Positions 55,005-64,000 of a stretch of DNA of 64,000 nucleotides are shown one piece after another. Every line of letters starts with the position of its first letter. The stretch's first letter is position 1. The position numbers were made by a program, and so were the translations under genes. The notes beneath the pieces are model-generated. The model saw only the letters and a list, made by a program, of their open reading frames with translations, was not told the origin of the DNA and did not search any database. This stretch comes from Prochlorococcus sp. AG-409-I11 (GTDB lineage Bacteria; Cyanobacteriota; Cyanobacteriia; PCC-6307; Cyanobiaceae), in contig QCJX01000006.1 in NCBI GenBank assembly GCA_003215725.1, positions 1 to 64,000 on the forward strand, given 5' to 3'.

Positions 55005-56432
55005 TTAATACCTATAATGTCCTGGTTTATAGGGACCTTCTATAGGCACATTAATATAATCAGACTGTTCAGTGGTCAACTCAGTCAGGTTTGCTCCTAT
55101 CTTATCTAAATGTAAACGAGCAACCATTTCATCTAAATGTTTTGGTAAAACATAAACCTCATTAGAGTAATTTTCACCTTTAGTAAATAACTCAATTTGA
55201 GCTAAAACTTGATTAGTAAAAGAATTACTCATGACAAAGCTTGGGTGACCTGTTGCGCAGCCTAAATTAACCAATCTCCCCTCAGCTAATAAGATAATTT
55301 TGTTACCACTAGGAAGCGTAATGTGATCTACTTGGGGTTTTATATTCTCCCATTTGTAAGACTTCATCGAAGCTACATCAATTTCATTATCAAAATGCCC
55401 AATATTGCAAACAATTGCCTCATCTTTCATCCGAATCAAATGTTCATTTCGTATAACCTGAAAATTACCAGTAGCAGTAACAAAAATATCCACCTCTTGA
55501 ACAACATCATCAAGTCGAACAACCCTGTAACCCTCCATTGCAGCCTGCAAAGCACAAATAGGATCAATCTCTGCAATCATGACTGTGGCTCCTAAGCCAC
55601 GTAAAGACTGTGCAGATCCTTTCCCCACATCTCCATAACCCATTACTAATGCAATTTTGCCAGCAACCATTACATCAGTTGCCCTTTTAATCCCATCCAC
55701 TAATGATTCACGACACCCGTAAAGATTATCAAATTTACTCTTAGTAACTGAATCATTTACATTAATTGCAGGAAAGGGAAGTTCTCCACTTTTTTGCATT
55801 TGATATAGACGTGCAACACCTGTAGTAGTCTCCTCTGTTACCCCTTGAATGCTGGCCTTAATTCGAGAATAAAAGTCAGGGTCCTGCACTAACTTCTTTT
55901 TAATGGAAGCATATAAAGCTCTTTCTTCTTCATTAGTAGGGTTATCTAATACCGAAGAATCTTTTTCTGCTTGACTACCTAGCATCACTAAACCTGTGGC
56001 ATCTCCACCATCATCAAGAATCATGTTGGGAGCTTGATTGTTCTCCCATTCAAGAATCCTATGGGTATAAGCCCAATACTCATCTAAAGTTTCGCCTTTT
56101 ATAGCAAATACTGAGATGCCACCTGCTGCTATTGCCGCTGCAGCGTGGTCTTGAGTAGAAAAAATATTACAAGATGCCCAGCGAACTTCAGCACCTAAAG
56201 CAACCAAAGTTTCGATTAAAACGCCTGTTTGAATTGTCATATGAAGACTCCCAGCAATACAGGCTCCTTTCAAAGGCTGTTCCTGTCCATACTTCACTCG
56301 TAGAGCCATCAAACCTGGCATTTCAGTTTCAGCAATCGCCAATTCCTTGCGACCAAAGTCCGCTAATCCAATATCTGCTACTGCATATTCAGAGTTACCC
56401 TTCACAGTATTTTTTGTAGGCAATGTGACCAT
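55005..56432 (-). CDS. ahcY: Adenosylhomocysteinase
   Basis: '[41 protein letters not shown]', '[12 protein letters not shown]', 'KPGHYRY'. Start set to MVTLPTK. Confidence 0.98.
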   Translation of the reverse strand: MVTLPTKNTVKGNSEYAVADIGLADFGRKELAIAETEMPGLMALRVKYGQEQPLKGACIAGSLHMTIQTGVLIETLVALGAEVRWASCNIFSTQDHAAAAIAAGGISVFAIKGETLDEYWAYTHRILEWENNQAPNMILDDGGDATGLVMLGSQAEKDSSVLDNPTNEEERALYASIKKKLVQDPDFYSRIKASIQGVTEETTTGVARLYQMQKSGELPFPAINVNDSVTKSKFDNLYGCRESLVDGIKRATDVMVAGKIALVMGYGDVGKGSAQSLRGLGATVMIAEIDPICALQAAMEGYRVVRLDDVVQEVDIFVTATGNFQVIRNEHLIRMKDEAIVCNIGHFDNEIDVASMKSYKWENIKPQVDHITLPSGNKIILLAEGRLVNLGCATGHPSFVMSNSFTNQVLAQIELFTKGENYSNEVYVLPKHLDEMVARLHLDKIGANLTELTTEQSDYINVPIEGPYKPGHYRY

Positions 56433-56457
56433 GATCAAAAACTCGCTTAAGTGAATT

Positions 56458-56970
56458 ATGGACAGAAGCCCGTACAAAATTACAGAAGCTTCTGACTCTG
56501 TTCAGGGGCAATCTACAAATACAAAACAAATTCTGAAAAATCTTGAGGACACAATTGCACTAGGCAAAGCGATTCCAGTAGAACTACCCAATCTCAATTT
56601 AATTTTATTAGAAGGACCTTTAGGCGTAGGGAAAACCTCTCTAGTTCAAGGTATAGCAATTAGTCTCAACATTCAAGAACCAATTACAAGTCCCACTTTC
56701 GCGATCTCACAGCATTATCAAACTGGCATCAGACCACTAGTTCATATTGACTTGTACAGGTTAGAAAAACCAACGGCTGCAGATGAACTATTTCTACAAG
56801 AAGAAGAAGAAGCAGAAGCTGTGGGGGCTTTAGTTGTTGTTGAATGGGCAGAACGGATGTCATTAAAACTTCCAGATGCCTGGCGGTTAAGACTCCAATA
56901 TCGAGAGAAAGGGGGAAGACTTTTTCAACTCTCTCCACCAGAGGCTAAAAAGCCTTGTACTTCTTCATAG
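56458..56970 (+). CDS. tsaE: tRNA t6A biosynthesis ATPase TsaE
   Basis: '[18 protein letters not shown]', '[12 protein letters not shown]', '[12 protein letters not shown]', 'VVVEWAERM'. Confidence 0.94.
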   Translation: MDRSPYKITEASDSVQGQSTNTKQILKNLEDTIALGKAIPVELPNLNLILLEGPLGVGKTSLVQGIAISLNIQEPITSPTFAISQHYQTGIRPLVHIDLYRLEKPTAADELFLQEEEEAEAVGALVVVEWAERMSLKLPDAWRLRLQYREKGGRLFQLSPPEAKKPCTSS

Positions 56971-57953
56971 GTTGGTTGAGGATCTATAGCTCCAGGTCCT
57001 CGGCACACACAAGCTCCACAAGCTGCTGCAAAGCGAACAATATCTTCATATTTCCTTTGACAGTCAAGACTCTCCGATAAAAGTGAAAGTTTATGAATCA
57101 TGCCTGCTGTAAAAGCATCACCAGCTCCTGTTGTATCTACAACTGATGGAGGTGATAGAACTTTTGTTTCTCCGTAAAAACCATTAATTGACCATACAAT
57201 TGGTCTAGAACCATTAGTTATCACTACATCTGGATTTTGTGGAAGTGACTTAGAAATCTCAATGGGGTTTTCATTATTAAAAAACCAAATTGCTTCCTCC
57301 TTCGCAAGCTTTATTAATGAAGCCTTTGCGAGTATTTGAGTAATGGACCTAAGTGCTAATTCATCAGGTCCACTGGTTGGAACACTTTTTGAATTCCAAA
57401 ACGTTGCTCGCCAATTAACATCAATTGCAATTGGAAGACCTCCTTTTTCTGCCTGTTGTAATACCCATAAAAATACTTCTGAAGACGTCGGAGAAGCTAA
57501 TGGAATAGTTCCAGCGATTAGCCAGCGAGCATTACGTACAAATAGAGGCCATTGTTCAATCAGAGGATTTAATTCAAGGGCCTGATCAGCAAAACCTTCA
57601 CCTTGATCACCTAAAAAACCTTGGAAACTTCTCTCTCCATCCAAGTCACGATTAACGAGTACAACTCGACTAGGCCTTTGTTTGTCGCTTTGTAAGCCTG
57701 AAATGTTTAATCGTCGCGATTTCATCAATTTGCGAAAATTTGTTCCTATAAGGTCGTCTCCAAGACGACCAATAAAAACAACTTCATTACCAAGCCTGCC
57801 TAATGCACATGCAACATTTGCAGGCGCACCTCCCATGCAATCTTCAGTAGGCTTATCTACTAATGGGTCACCACCAAGAGGGCCTAGCCGATCAATAAGT
57901 GCTTCACCAAAACAAATCACTTTTTCGGATTTCATCTCATTATTTTGAATCAC
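56925..57953 (-). CDS. PfkB-family carbohydrate kinase (fructokinase-like)
   Basis: 'CMGGAPANVACALGRLGNEVVFIGRLGDD', 'VVDTTGAGDAFTAGM'. Confidence 0.92.
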   Translation of the reverse strand: MIQNNEMKSEKVICFGEALIDRLGPLGGDPLVDKPTEDCMGGAPANVACALGRLGNEVVFIGRLGDDLIGTNFRKLMKSRRLNISGLQSDKQRPSRVVLVNRDLDGERSFQGFLGDQGEGFADQALELNPLIEQWPLFVRNARWLIAGTIPLASPTSSEVFLWVLQQAEKGGLPIAIDVNWRATFWNSKSVPTSGPDELALRSITQILAKASLIKLAKEEAIWFFNNENPIEISKSLPQNPDVVITNGSRPIVWSINGFYGETKVLSPPSVVDTTGAGDAFTAGMIHKLSLLSESLDCQRKYEDIVRFAAACGACVCRGPGAIDPQPTYEEVQGFLASGGES

Positions 57954-57986
57954 TGCATTGAAATTCTTTTAATACAAATAAACGCA

Positions 57987-59177
57987 TCAAGCATCTTTAT
58001 GACATAGGTATTCATGCAAAGCAGCAATTATTCGTGTATTCGCTGCTGGGAAAGGAAAGTTAGAAAGATCTTGAGGCCTAACCCAAAGCAACTTCTGACT
58101 GCATAAAGGCTGAGGCTCACCAGAAACCCACTGACAAAGATGAACAACAAAATGAAGTTTTTTATTACTGTATTGATGATCTAAAGCGATGAGTTTTTCA
58201 CCAACCTTAACTTCAATGCCTAATTCTTCACGTATCTCACGAGCAATAGTAATTTCAATAGATTCATTTTGTTCTTGTTTGCCACCTGGGAATTCCCACA
58301 TTCCACCCAATGTTCCTTTATTTAATCTTTGATCAATCAAGACTTCTCCGTCAGCATTAAAAATAATCCCTATCCCAATCAAGTTTAATGGCAAGCTTTT
58401 ACGAATTTCTTTCACGGGAAATTGTGTTGGATCAGATGAAGCATAAGCAATGCAATGACTGTTCCATGGACAAATAGAACAACTAGGAGCACGAGGAGTA
58501 CAAACTATCGCACCTAAATCCATAAGTGCCTGATTAAAATGTCTTGGGTATTTTTTATCAAGCAACTTGTCACTTAATATCCATAATTGCTTTTTATTTT
58601 TAATTAATGGTTCTGTACTTGCTATCAACCTTGAAAGGATTCTTTGAACATTACCATCCAAAATAGATGCAGGCATATCAAAAGCTGAAGAAATTATGCT
58701 CCCTGCAGTACTACGTCCAATCCCTGGAAGTTCAGTCCATTCTTCTATATTTTTTGGCCAAGAGTCTGGATCTAGAACATTTTCAGTTCCAATCTTTTCA
58801 AATAAAATTTTTGCAGAACTTTTGATTCTGCGAGCCCTTGAATAGTAACCAAGGCCTTGCCAATGAATTAAAACCTTTTGTTCATCTGCATTCACCAGTT
58901 CAAGAAGGCTTGGAAATATTTTCATCCACCGGTACCAATACGGTAAAACAACTTTCAATTTTGTCTGCTGAAGCATGATTTCAGCTATCCAAATTCTATA
59001 AACGGGAATGCTTTCTCCAAAATTAGGCAAAGTCTTATCTTGTTTAAACTTCCAAGGAATGGAATGACGACCATTCAGTTCAAACCATCTCAATAAACTC
59101 TTTCTTAGATATGCTTTGTTATCTAAAACATTCAAACCTCCTGAGGAGTGGAGAACTTGACTACTACAAACATTCAT
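57987..59177 (-). CDS. mutY: A/G-specific adenine glycosylase with NUDIX domain
   Basis: 'EIMLQQTKLKVVLPYWYRWM', 'LPGIGRSTAGSI', Fe-S 'CTPRAPSCSICPWNSHC', NUDIX 'GGMWEFPGGKQEQNESIEITIAREIREELG'. Confidence 0.95.
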   Translation of the reverse strand: MNVCSSQVLHSSGGLNVLDNKAYLRKSLLRWFELNGRHSIPWKFKQDKTLPNFGESIPVYRIWIAEIMLQQTKLKVVLPYWYRWMKIFPSLLELVNADEQKVLIHWQGLGYYSRARRIKSSAKILFEKIGTENVLDPDSWPKNIEEWTELPGIGRSTAGSIISSAFDMPASILDGNVQRILSRLIASTEPLIKNKKQLWILSDKLLDKKYPRHFNQALMDLGAIVCTPRAPSCSICPWNSHCIAYASSDPTQFPVKEIRKSLPLNLIGIGIIFNADGEVLIDQRLNKGTLGGMWEFPGGKQEQNESIEITIAREIREELGIEVKVGEKLIALDHQYSNKKLHFVVHLCQWVSGEPQPLCSQKLLWVRPQDLSNFPFPAANTRIIAALHEYLCHKDA

Positions 59178-60068
59178 CTATGGAAATGGAAAAACTTAGA
59201 AGTTGCCTGGAAAAAAGAAGGGTCAGCAATTAATGCGCCTATAAGAACAGTATTAATTCATGGATTTGGAGCCTCAAAAGAACATTGGAGACATAATCAA
59301 TCTGTTTGGGGGGAAGTCGCACCTTGTTATGCAATTGACTTAATTGGCTTCGGTGATAGCAGTCAACCATTATCTCAATTAAAAAATGAATCAAACTTAC
59401 AAAAAGGTTTTACTTACAATTTTGATAATTGGTCAAACCAAGTAAAAGACTTCTGTCAAGAAATAGTTCAGTCACCTGTACTTCTAATAGGTAATTCGAT
59501 CGGTGGAGTCATAGCTCTAAAAGCTGCAAAAATACTTGGCAAAAATTGTCTTGGAGTAATTCTTATCGACTGTGCACAAAGAACAATGGATGACAAGAGG
59601 CTTCTTGAACAACCAATGTGGATGCGATTATTGCGCCCTGGCTTAAAAAAACTTGTTCAACAACGCTGGCTGAGTAGAAATCTTTTTCAAAATGCAGCAC
59701 AACCATCAGTAATAAAAAACATACTCAAAAAAGCTTATCCAAGTGGACAAAATATTGATGAAGGGCTTATCAATCTTCTCCATAAACCAAGTCAAAGACC
59801 AAACGCTGACGAAGCATTTAGAGGTTTTATTAATCTTTTTGATGATTACCTTGCACCTGAATTAATGGAAGATCTCAAGATACCAGTAGACTTAATTTGG
59901 GGAGAAAAAGATCCTTGGGAACCAGTAAAAGAAGCACAGAAATGGTTTGTACAAATCCCTTGTATTCGTTCGCTAGAAATAATACCCGGAGCTGGACATT
60001 GTCCTCATGACGAATTACCAGATATTGTTAATCCATTAATTTTAAAAATTATTCAACAGGCAACATAG
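59148..60068 (+). CDS. Alpha/beta hydrolase (paralogue of 24972..25922)
   Basis: 'VLIHGFGASKEHWRHN', 'IGNSIGGVIALKAA', 'GAGHCPHDELPDIVN'. Confidence 0.92.
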   Translation: MENLTTTNIHLWKWKNLEVAWKKEGSAINAPIRTVLIHGFGASKEHWRHNQSVWGEVAPCYAIDLIGFGDSSQPLSQLKNESNLQKGFTYNFDNWSNQVKDFCQEIVQSPVLLIGNSIGGVIALKAAKILGKNCLGVILIDCAQRTMDDKRLLEQPMWMRLLRPGLKKLVQQRWLSRNLFQNAAQPSVIKNILKKAYPSGQNIDEGLINLLHKPSQRPNADEAFRGFINLFDDYLAPELMEDLKIPVDLIWGEKDPWEPVKEAQKWFVQIPCIRSLEIIPGAGHCPHDELPDIVNPLILKIIQQAT

Positions 60069-61060
60069 TCCTGAACTGTGTCTCCTAATCTTCGCAAAAC
60101 TAGAAGACCATTTCTTTCAAGGTTTCGTACACGATCCCTGCTTATTCCAAGAATTCGTCCAATGCCAGTCAAACTCATTGGATCAGATCCATCCATTCCA
60201 TAACGCATTCTTAGAACTTGACTTTGTATTTCCGGTAACTGCTGCAACAACGTCTCAAGATCATTCTGCATACAATCAGTGTCTAGCTTTTCACTTGGAA
60301 GGTTGTTATCTGAAGCAAGTAAATCTAGTAAAGCAGTATCTTCTCCATCTCCTACTGTCCCATCCAAGCTCATAGGATGGCGAGTATTGCTCAACAAATC
60401 TTTTACATCTTCTTCAGACATATTCACATATTCAGCCAACTCATTCATAGTAGGAGTTCTTGCCAAATGTTGACTCAATTCTCTTTGTCCTTTCTTCAAC
60501 TTATTTAGCATTTCAGTGATATGAATAGGCAACCTTATAGACCTACTTTTTTCTGCAATTGCTCGTGTTATACCTTGTCGAATCCACCAATATGCATAAG
60601 TTGAAAATTTATATCCTCGTGCAGGGTCAAATTTTTCTACTCCTCTCACCAAACCAATAGTTCCTTCCTGGATTAAATCAAGCAGTTCCATATTTCTCTT
60701 AGTATATTTTTTTGCAACACTTACAACTAATCTCAAATTAGCTGAAACCATTCTTTCTTTGGCACGTTGTCCAAACTTCAATCTTTTTTTTACAGAAACA
60801 ATAGTTAATCCAGATACCTTTGCTAGTTCTTCAAAGGTTGGTTCTTGTCCTGTTTTCTCTAATAATTCTGCTTTGATTTTCTCTAATTCCATCAACTGCT
60901 GAACTTGACGGCCAAGTGTAATTTCCTGCTCATGCCTTAACAAAGGCACCCTGCCAATATCACGAAGATAAGATCTCACCAAGTCAACCTCCGGTAAAGA
61001 CTTGGTACCAGGAACAACTTTTAAACCATCAGCATTGGATTTACTCAACTGAACTCCCAT
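60053..61060 (-). CDS. Group 2 RpoD-like sigma factor
   Basis: 'DLIQEGTIGLVRGVEKFDPARGYKFSTYAYWWIRQGITRAIAEKSRSIRLPIHI' and region 4.2 'ISRDRVRNLERNGLLVLRRL'. Confidence 0.95.
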   Translation of the reverse strand: MGVQLSKSNADGLKVVPGTKSLPEVDLVRSYLRDIGRVPLLRHEQEITLGRQVQQLMELEKIKAELLEKTGQEPTFEELAKVSGLTIVSVKKRLKFGQRAKERMVSANLRLVVSVAKKYTKRNMELLDLIQEGTIGLVRGVEKFDPARGYKFSTYAYWWIRQGITRAIAEKSRSIRLPIHITEMLNKLKKGQRELSQHLARTPTMNELAEYVNMSEEDVKDLLSNTRHPMSLDGTVGDGEDTALLDLLASDNNLPSEKLDTDCMQNDLETLLQQLPEIQSQVLRMRYGMDGSDPMSLTGIGRILGISRDRVRNLERNGLLVLRRLGDTVQDYVAC

Positions 61061-61151
61061 TTGAACAATATTGAGATTTGTAAAGGGTACTACTAAGAAG
61101 TGTAAAGACCTAGCGCTTTTCTTAAATTTGCTTATTTTTAAGTAAAAATAC

Positions 61152-62573
61152 CTAGCCCATCGGACTTTGTGTGTAGGTGAGTAGCCATGAAGCTGTTCGT
61201 AAATAAATCAGCACACCAGCTACATCAGTCGCAGTTGTAATAAACGGAGCTGACATCAACGCAGGGTCTAGTCCCATACGATCAAATAGCAATGGCAAAG
61301 CCGCACCAGCAGTTGCAGCCAAAGTTGTTATCGCAATAAGACTAATTCCAACAGCTGCACCAACCAAAGGTCCATCTCCTCTCCACCAAGCAAAAGGAAC
61401 AACCACTACCAACATTAATAGTCCCAATAAAGCACCAGCTATAGCTTCTCTAAAAACAGCCTTCATACTTCCAAGTGCCTGAATTCGTTGAGTACTCAAT
61501 CCACGAATAACAACTGTCGAACTTTGTGCTCCAACATTTCCACCAGTCCCAATTAACAATGGAATAAAAGCTGCCAGCAAAACAACCTGTTGCAGTACTT
61601 CATCGTTCATTGCAATTACCTGAGTAGTCAATCCATTCGCTAAAACCAAAACAGCTAGCCAAACAACTCTTCTACGAGCAACAACAAACAAATCACTCTG
61701 AAAATAATCATCCTCATCACCAGCCTGAACAGCACCTGCGGCATAAATATCTCGTGTTGCTTCTTGCTCAATAACATCGATCACATCATCAACAGTGACA
61801 ATCCCTACCAATCTTTTCTCTAAATCAACGACTGGCAAAGCTAAAAAGTCATATCTTTGAATTGCTCTTGCAACTTCTTCCTGATCTGTATCAGTTCGAA
61901 CGTTGACCACATCACGTGTCATTACATCCCCAATATGAGCATCAGGGTCAGCTGTAACTAAATCTCTTAAAGAAAGAATTCCTGTCAAATGTCTCTCTCT
62001 ATCAGTTACGTAAAGGCTATAAATTGTTTCTGTATAAGGGGCTTGTCTCCTGACTATGGACAAAGCCTGAGCAGCACTATGAAATTCTTTAAGATCAATA
62101 AATTCCGTAGTCATTAATCTTCCAGCAGTCTCAGTCTCATAACCCAAAAGCTGCGCTGTAACTCGTCTTTCAGCAGGACTTAACTCCGCAAGCAAACGTC
62201 TTACAACCTTGGCTGGTAATTCATCGAACAGTCGCACTCTGTCGTCAGGGGACATTTCCTCAACCAACTCCAACACCTCTCCAGAGCGAAGGCGATCAAG
62301 CAAACTTTGCTGTATTCCTGGTTCTAAGTATTCATAGACTTCAATAGCTTCATTTTTGCTTAAAAGCCTAAAAGCAAGAGCCTGTAAAATCTGTGGAAGG
62401 CTACCAATAGCTTCGGCTATATCTACTGGCTGAACCGGTTCTAGTAATGCCTTAACGCCATCGTAATTACCCGCTGAAAGCATGGCTTCAAGTTTGGCTG
62501 CTACCTCATCAGCAACATGAGGGCCATTAACTAATGAAGCAGTTTGAATGCTGGACCCCTTTGCTTCATTCAT
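61152..62573 (-). CDS. mgtE: Magnesium transporter MgtE
   Basis: MgtE_N domain, two CBS domains, C-terminal TM 'LLIGTGGNVGAQSSTVVIRGLS'. Confidence 0.95.
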   Translation of the reverse strand: MNEAKGSSIQTASLVNGPHVADEVAAKLEAMLSAGNYDGVKALLEPVQPVDIAEAIGSLPQILQALAFRLLSKNEAIEVYEYLEPGIQQSLLDRLRSGEVLELVEEMSPDDRVRLFDELPAKVVRRLLAELSPAERRVTAQLLGYETETAGRLMTTEFIDLKEFHSAAQALSIVRRQAPYTETIYSLYVTDRERHLTGILSLRDLVTADPDAHIGDVMTRDVVNVRTDTDQEEVARAIQRYDFLALPVVDLEKRLVGIVTVDDVIDVIEQEATRDIYAAGAVQAGDEDDYFQSDLFVVARRRVVWLAVLVLANGLTTQVIAMNDEVLQQVVLLAAFIPLLIGTGGNVGAQSSTVVIRGLSTQRIQALGSMKAVFREAIAGALLGLLMLVVVVPFAWWRGDGPLVGAAVGISLIAITTLAATAGAALPLLFDRMGLDPALMSAPFITTATDVAGVLIYLRTASWLLTYTQSPMG

Positions 62574-62640
62574 CGACGCACCATCAGGGCATATGCATAT
62601 ATATTTTATGTGTCATGAACTCCTTCATTACATTTCGATC

Positions 62641-63120
62641 ATGAGTATCAATGTCAATCAAGTGGTTGTACGCACATCTAGTGGAGAAAAAAAATGTCTC
62701 GGAGATTATCAAGGCAAAGTTCTCCTAATTGTTAATGTGGCTAGTCGCTGCGGTTTCACTAAGCAATATGCAGGGCTACAGGAATTACAAGATGCTTATA
62801 AGGACAAAGGGTTCTTAGTTTTAGGTTTTCCATGTAATGACTTTGGAGGACAAGAACCTGGTTCCCTAGAGGAAATAAAAGAGTTTTGCTCCTCCACTTA
62901 TGGAGCCCATTTTCCTCTATTTGAAAAGGTGCACGCAAAAGGGAACACTACCGAGCCTTATTCAACACTCAATCAAGCGATACCTAAAGGAGATGTTGAA
63001 TGGAACTTTGAAAAGTTCCTTATAAGTAAAAAAGGAGAAGTATTGAAAAGATTTAAAAGTGGAGTAGAGCCTAATGATGCTGACTTGAAAACATCTATTG
63101 AAAAAGCCCTATCTTCTTAA
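62641..63120 (+). CDS. Glutathione peroxidase family protein
   Basis: 'LIVNVASRCGFTKQYAGLQELQ', 'VLGFPCNDFGGQEPG', 'WNFEKFLI'. Start set to MSINVNQV. Confidence 0.94.
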   Translation: MSINVNQVVVRTSSGEKKCLGDYQGKVLLIVNVASRCGFTKQYAGLQELQDAYKDKGFLVLGFPCNDFGGQEPGSLEEIKEFCSSTYGAHFPLFEKVHAKGNTTEPYSTLNQAIPKGDVEWNFEKFLISKKGEVLKRFKSGVEPNDADLKTSIEKALSS

Positions 63121-63469
63121 TTCTTTTTCCAAGAAAAAAACCTATGCTGACAGATATCAGACCAAAAAATAATGTAGAAAATACTAATTTCAAGGACTCG
63201 TAATAAAAACCTTGTGTAAATAATATGGCTGAATCAAGCATCCACCCACTAAAAGAAGTTAAAGATCCACAAAACCCAATGGCAAAGAATAGATAACAAC
63301 TCTTTCTAAGACTTAATCCACAAACCAATCCAAGAACATATGCTCCAAAAATATTTACAAGGAAATTATTACTGAAATGCCATCTGATTAAGGCTCCTGG
63401 AACTGATCCAATTCCAACAAAAAATAATTGATTATATTTGAAATTTAAAAACCTAAGAGTCCTAACCAT
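63095..63469 (-). CDS. crcB: CrcB/Fluc fluoride channel subunit
   Basis: 'GSVPGALIRWHFSN', 'GFCGSLTSFSGWMLDS'. Confidence 0.9.
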   Translation of the reverse strand: MVRTLRFLNFKYNQLFFVGIGSVPGALIRWHFSNNFLVNIFGAYVLGLVCGLSLRKSCYLFFAIGFCGSLTSFSGWMLDSAILFTQGFYYESLKLVFSTLFFGLISVSIGFFLGKRIKKIGLFQ

Positions 63470-63869
63470 ATGAAATTTTTTGGCCTAGTGCTAAAGCAGC
63501 AATGCCTACAAAAGTAGATGTTAAAGTAAGAATAAAAGCATTTCTATACCTAAATGCAACAAGTTCATCGTAAACTTCTTTGATAAAGGAAGAAAAAGTA
63601 CTGAAGCTTCCAAGGAAGCCAACACATATTATTAATTTTCCAGAAGATTCTAATATATCTTTTCCAGCGTCAGGATCGAAGGGTAAGAGCAAGCCAAGAG
63701 AAAAAGCAGCAATCATATTAATTATGAAAGTGGAGCAGTATTTATTAATAAAAAATGATCCTAAGAATTTAATTAAGTAATTTCGCAATAGTGAGCCTAA
63801 AATAGCACCTAAAGAAACTAGTAGTAAATCATCAACAATTTCAATTAAATCAAACAATAATCCAGCCAC
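63462..63869 (-). CDS. crcB: CrcB/Fluc fluoride channel subunit (second copy)
   Basis: 'GAILGSLLRNYL', 'VGFLGSFSTFSSFIKEVY'; overlaps first copy by 8 nt. Confidence 0.9.
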   Translation of the reverse strand: MAGLLFDLIEIVDDLLLVSLGAILGSLLRNYLIKFLGSFFINKYCSTFIINMIAAFSLGLLLPFDPDAGKDILESSGKLIICVGFLGSFSTFSSFIKEVYDELVAFRYRNAFILTLTSTFVGIAALALGQKISYG

Positions 63870-64000
63870 GTTGACCTAAATTAATCATATTAGTGATATC
63901 AACAGATGGAATCTGAACTCGAAGCCAGCTAATACCATCACCTCCATGCCACACCCTTAAAACACGCATAGGTGTTCCTACTGGAAGAGTGTATAGGATG
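63850..64000 (-). CDS. C-terminal part of SH3-like domain protein (runs off window end)
   Basis: Manual translation: ILYTLPVGTPMRVLRVWHGGDGISWLRVQIPSVDITNMINLGQRGWIIV*; overlaps crcB start by 20 nt. Confidence 0.65.
   Translation of the reverse strand, partial: ILYTLPVGTPMRVLRVWHGGDGISWLRVQIPSVDITNMINLGQRGWIIV

Noticed and set aside
56433-56457. Possible SAH riboswitch upstream of ahcY
   Set aside because: Only about 25 nt separate the divergent ahcY and tsaE starts; no room for an aptamer.
63850-64000. Possible fluoride riboswitch upstream of crcB
   Set aside because: Upstream region is coding for an SH3-like protein and no crcB-motif pseudoknot was recognised.

Overview
This is a compact, AT-rich picocyanobacterial chromosome segment. 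psaC, the ho1-pebA-pebB cluster, CRR6 and NdhS homologues, glycolate oxidase subunits and gene packing fit a low-light type Prochlorococcus; the assignment is inference from gene content. Most of the window is core metabolism: hemF, purM, panC/cmk, icd, glcE/glcF, glgP, rnc, rimM, glmS, psaC, acpP, fabF, tkt, thiC, ruvB, smpB, lysS, rpaB, mreBCD, ssb, ahcY, tsaE, mutY, a group 2 sigma factor, mgtE and a crcB pair. RNA features are tRNA-Cys(GCA), tRNA-Arg(CCU), rnpB and a TPP riboswitch upstream of thiC. The main accessory region is about 6.6-11.3 kb, next to tRNA-Cys. It carries a tightly coupled run of six small ORFs (6824-8446) centred on a PD-(D/E)XK nuclease with Cas4/AddB-like cysteines. 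It also carries a promoterless C-terminal remnant of a tyrosine recombinase (9149-9406, minus strand) that is absent from the ORF track, and several small orphan or lineage-specific ORFs. This looks like an eroded tRNA-associated integrative element and is the best candidate for undescribed biology here. No CRISPR array or intact mobile element was seen.
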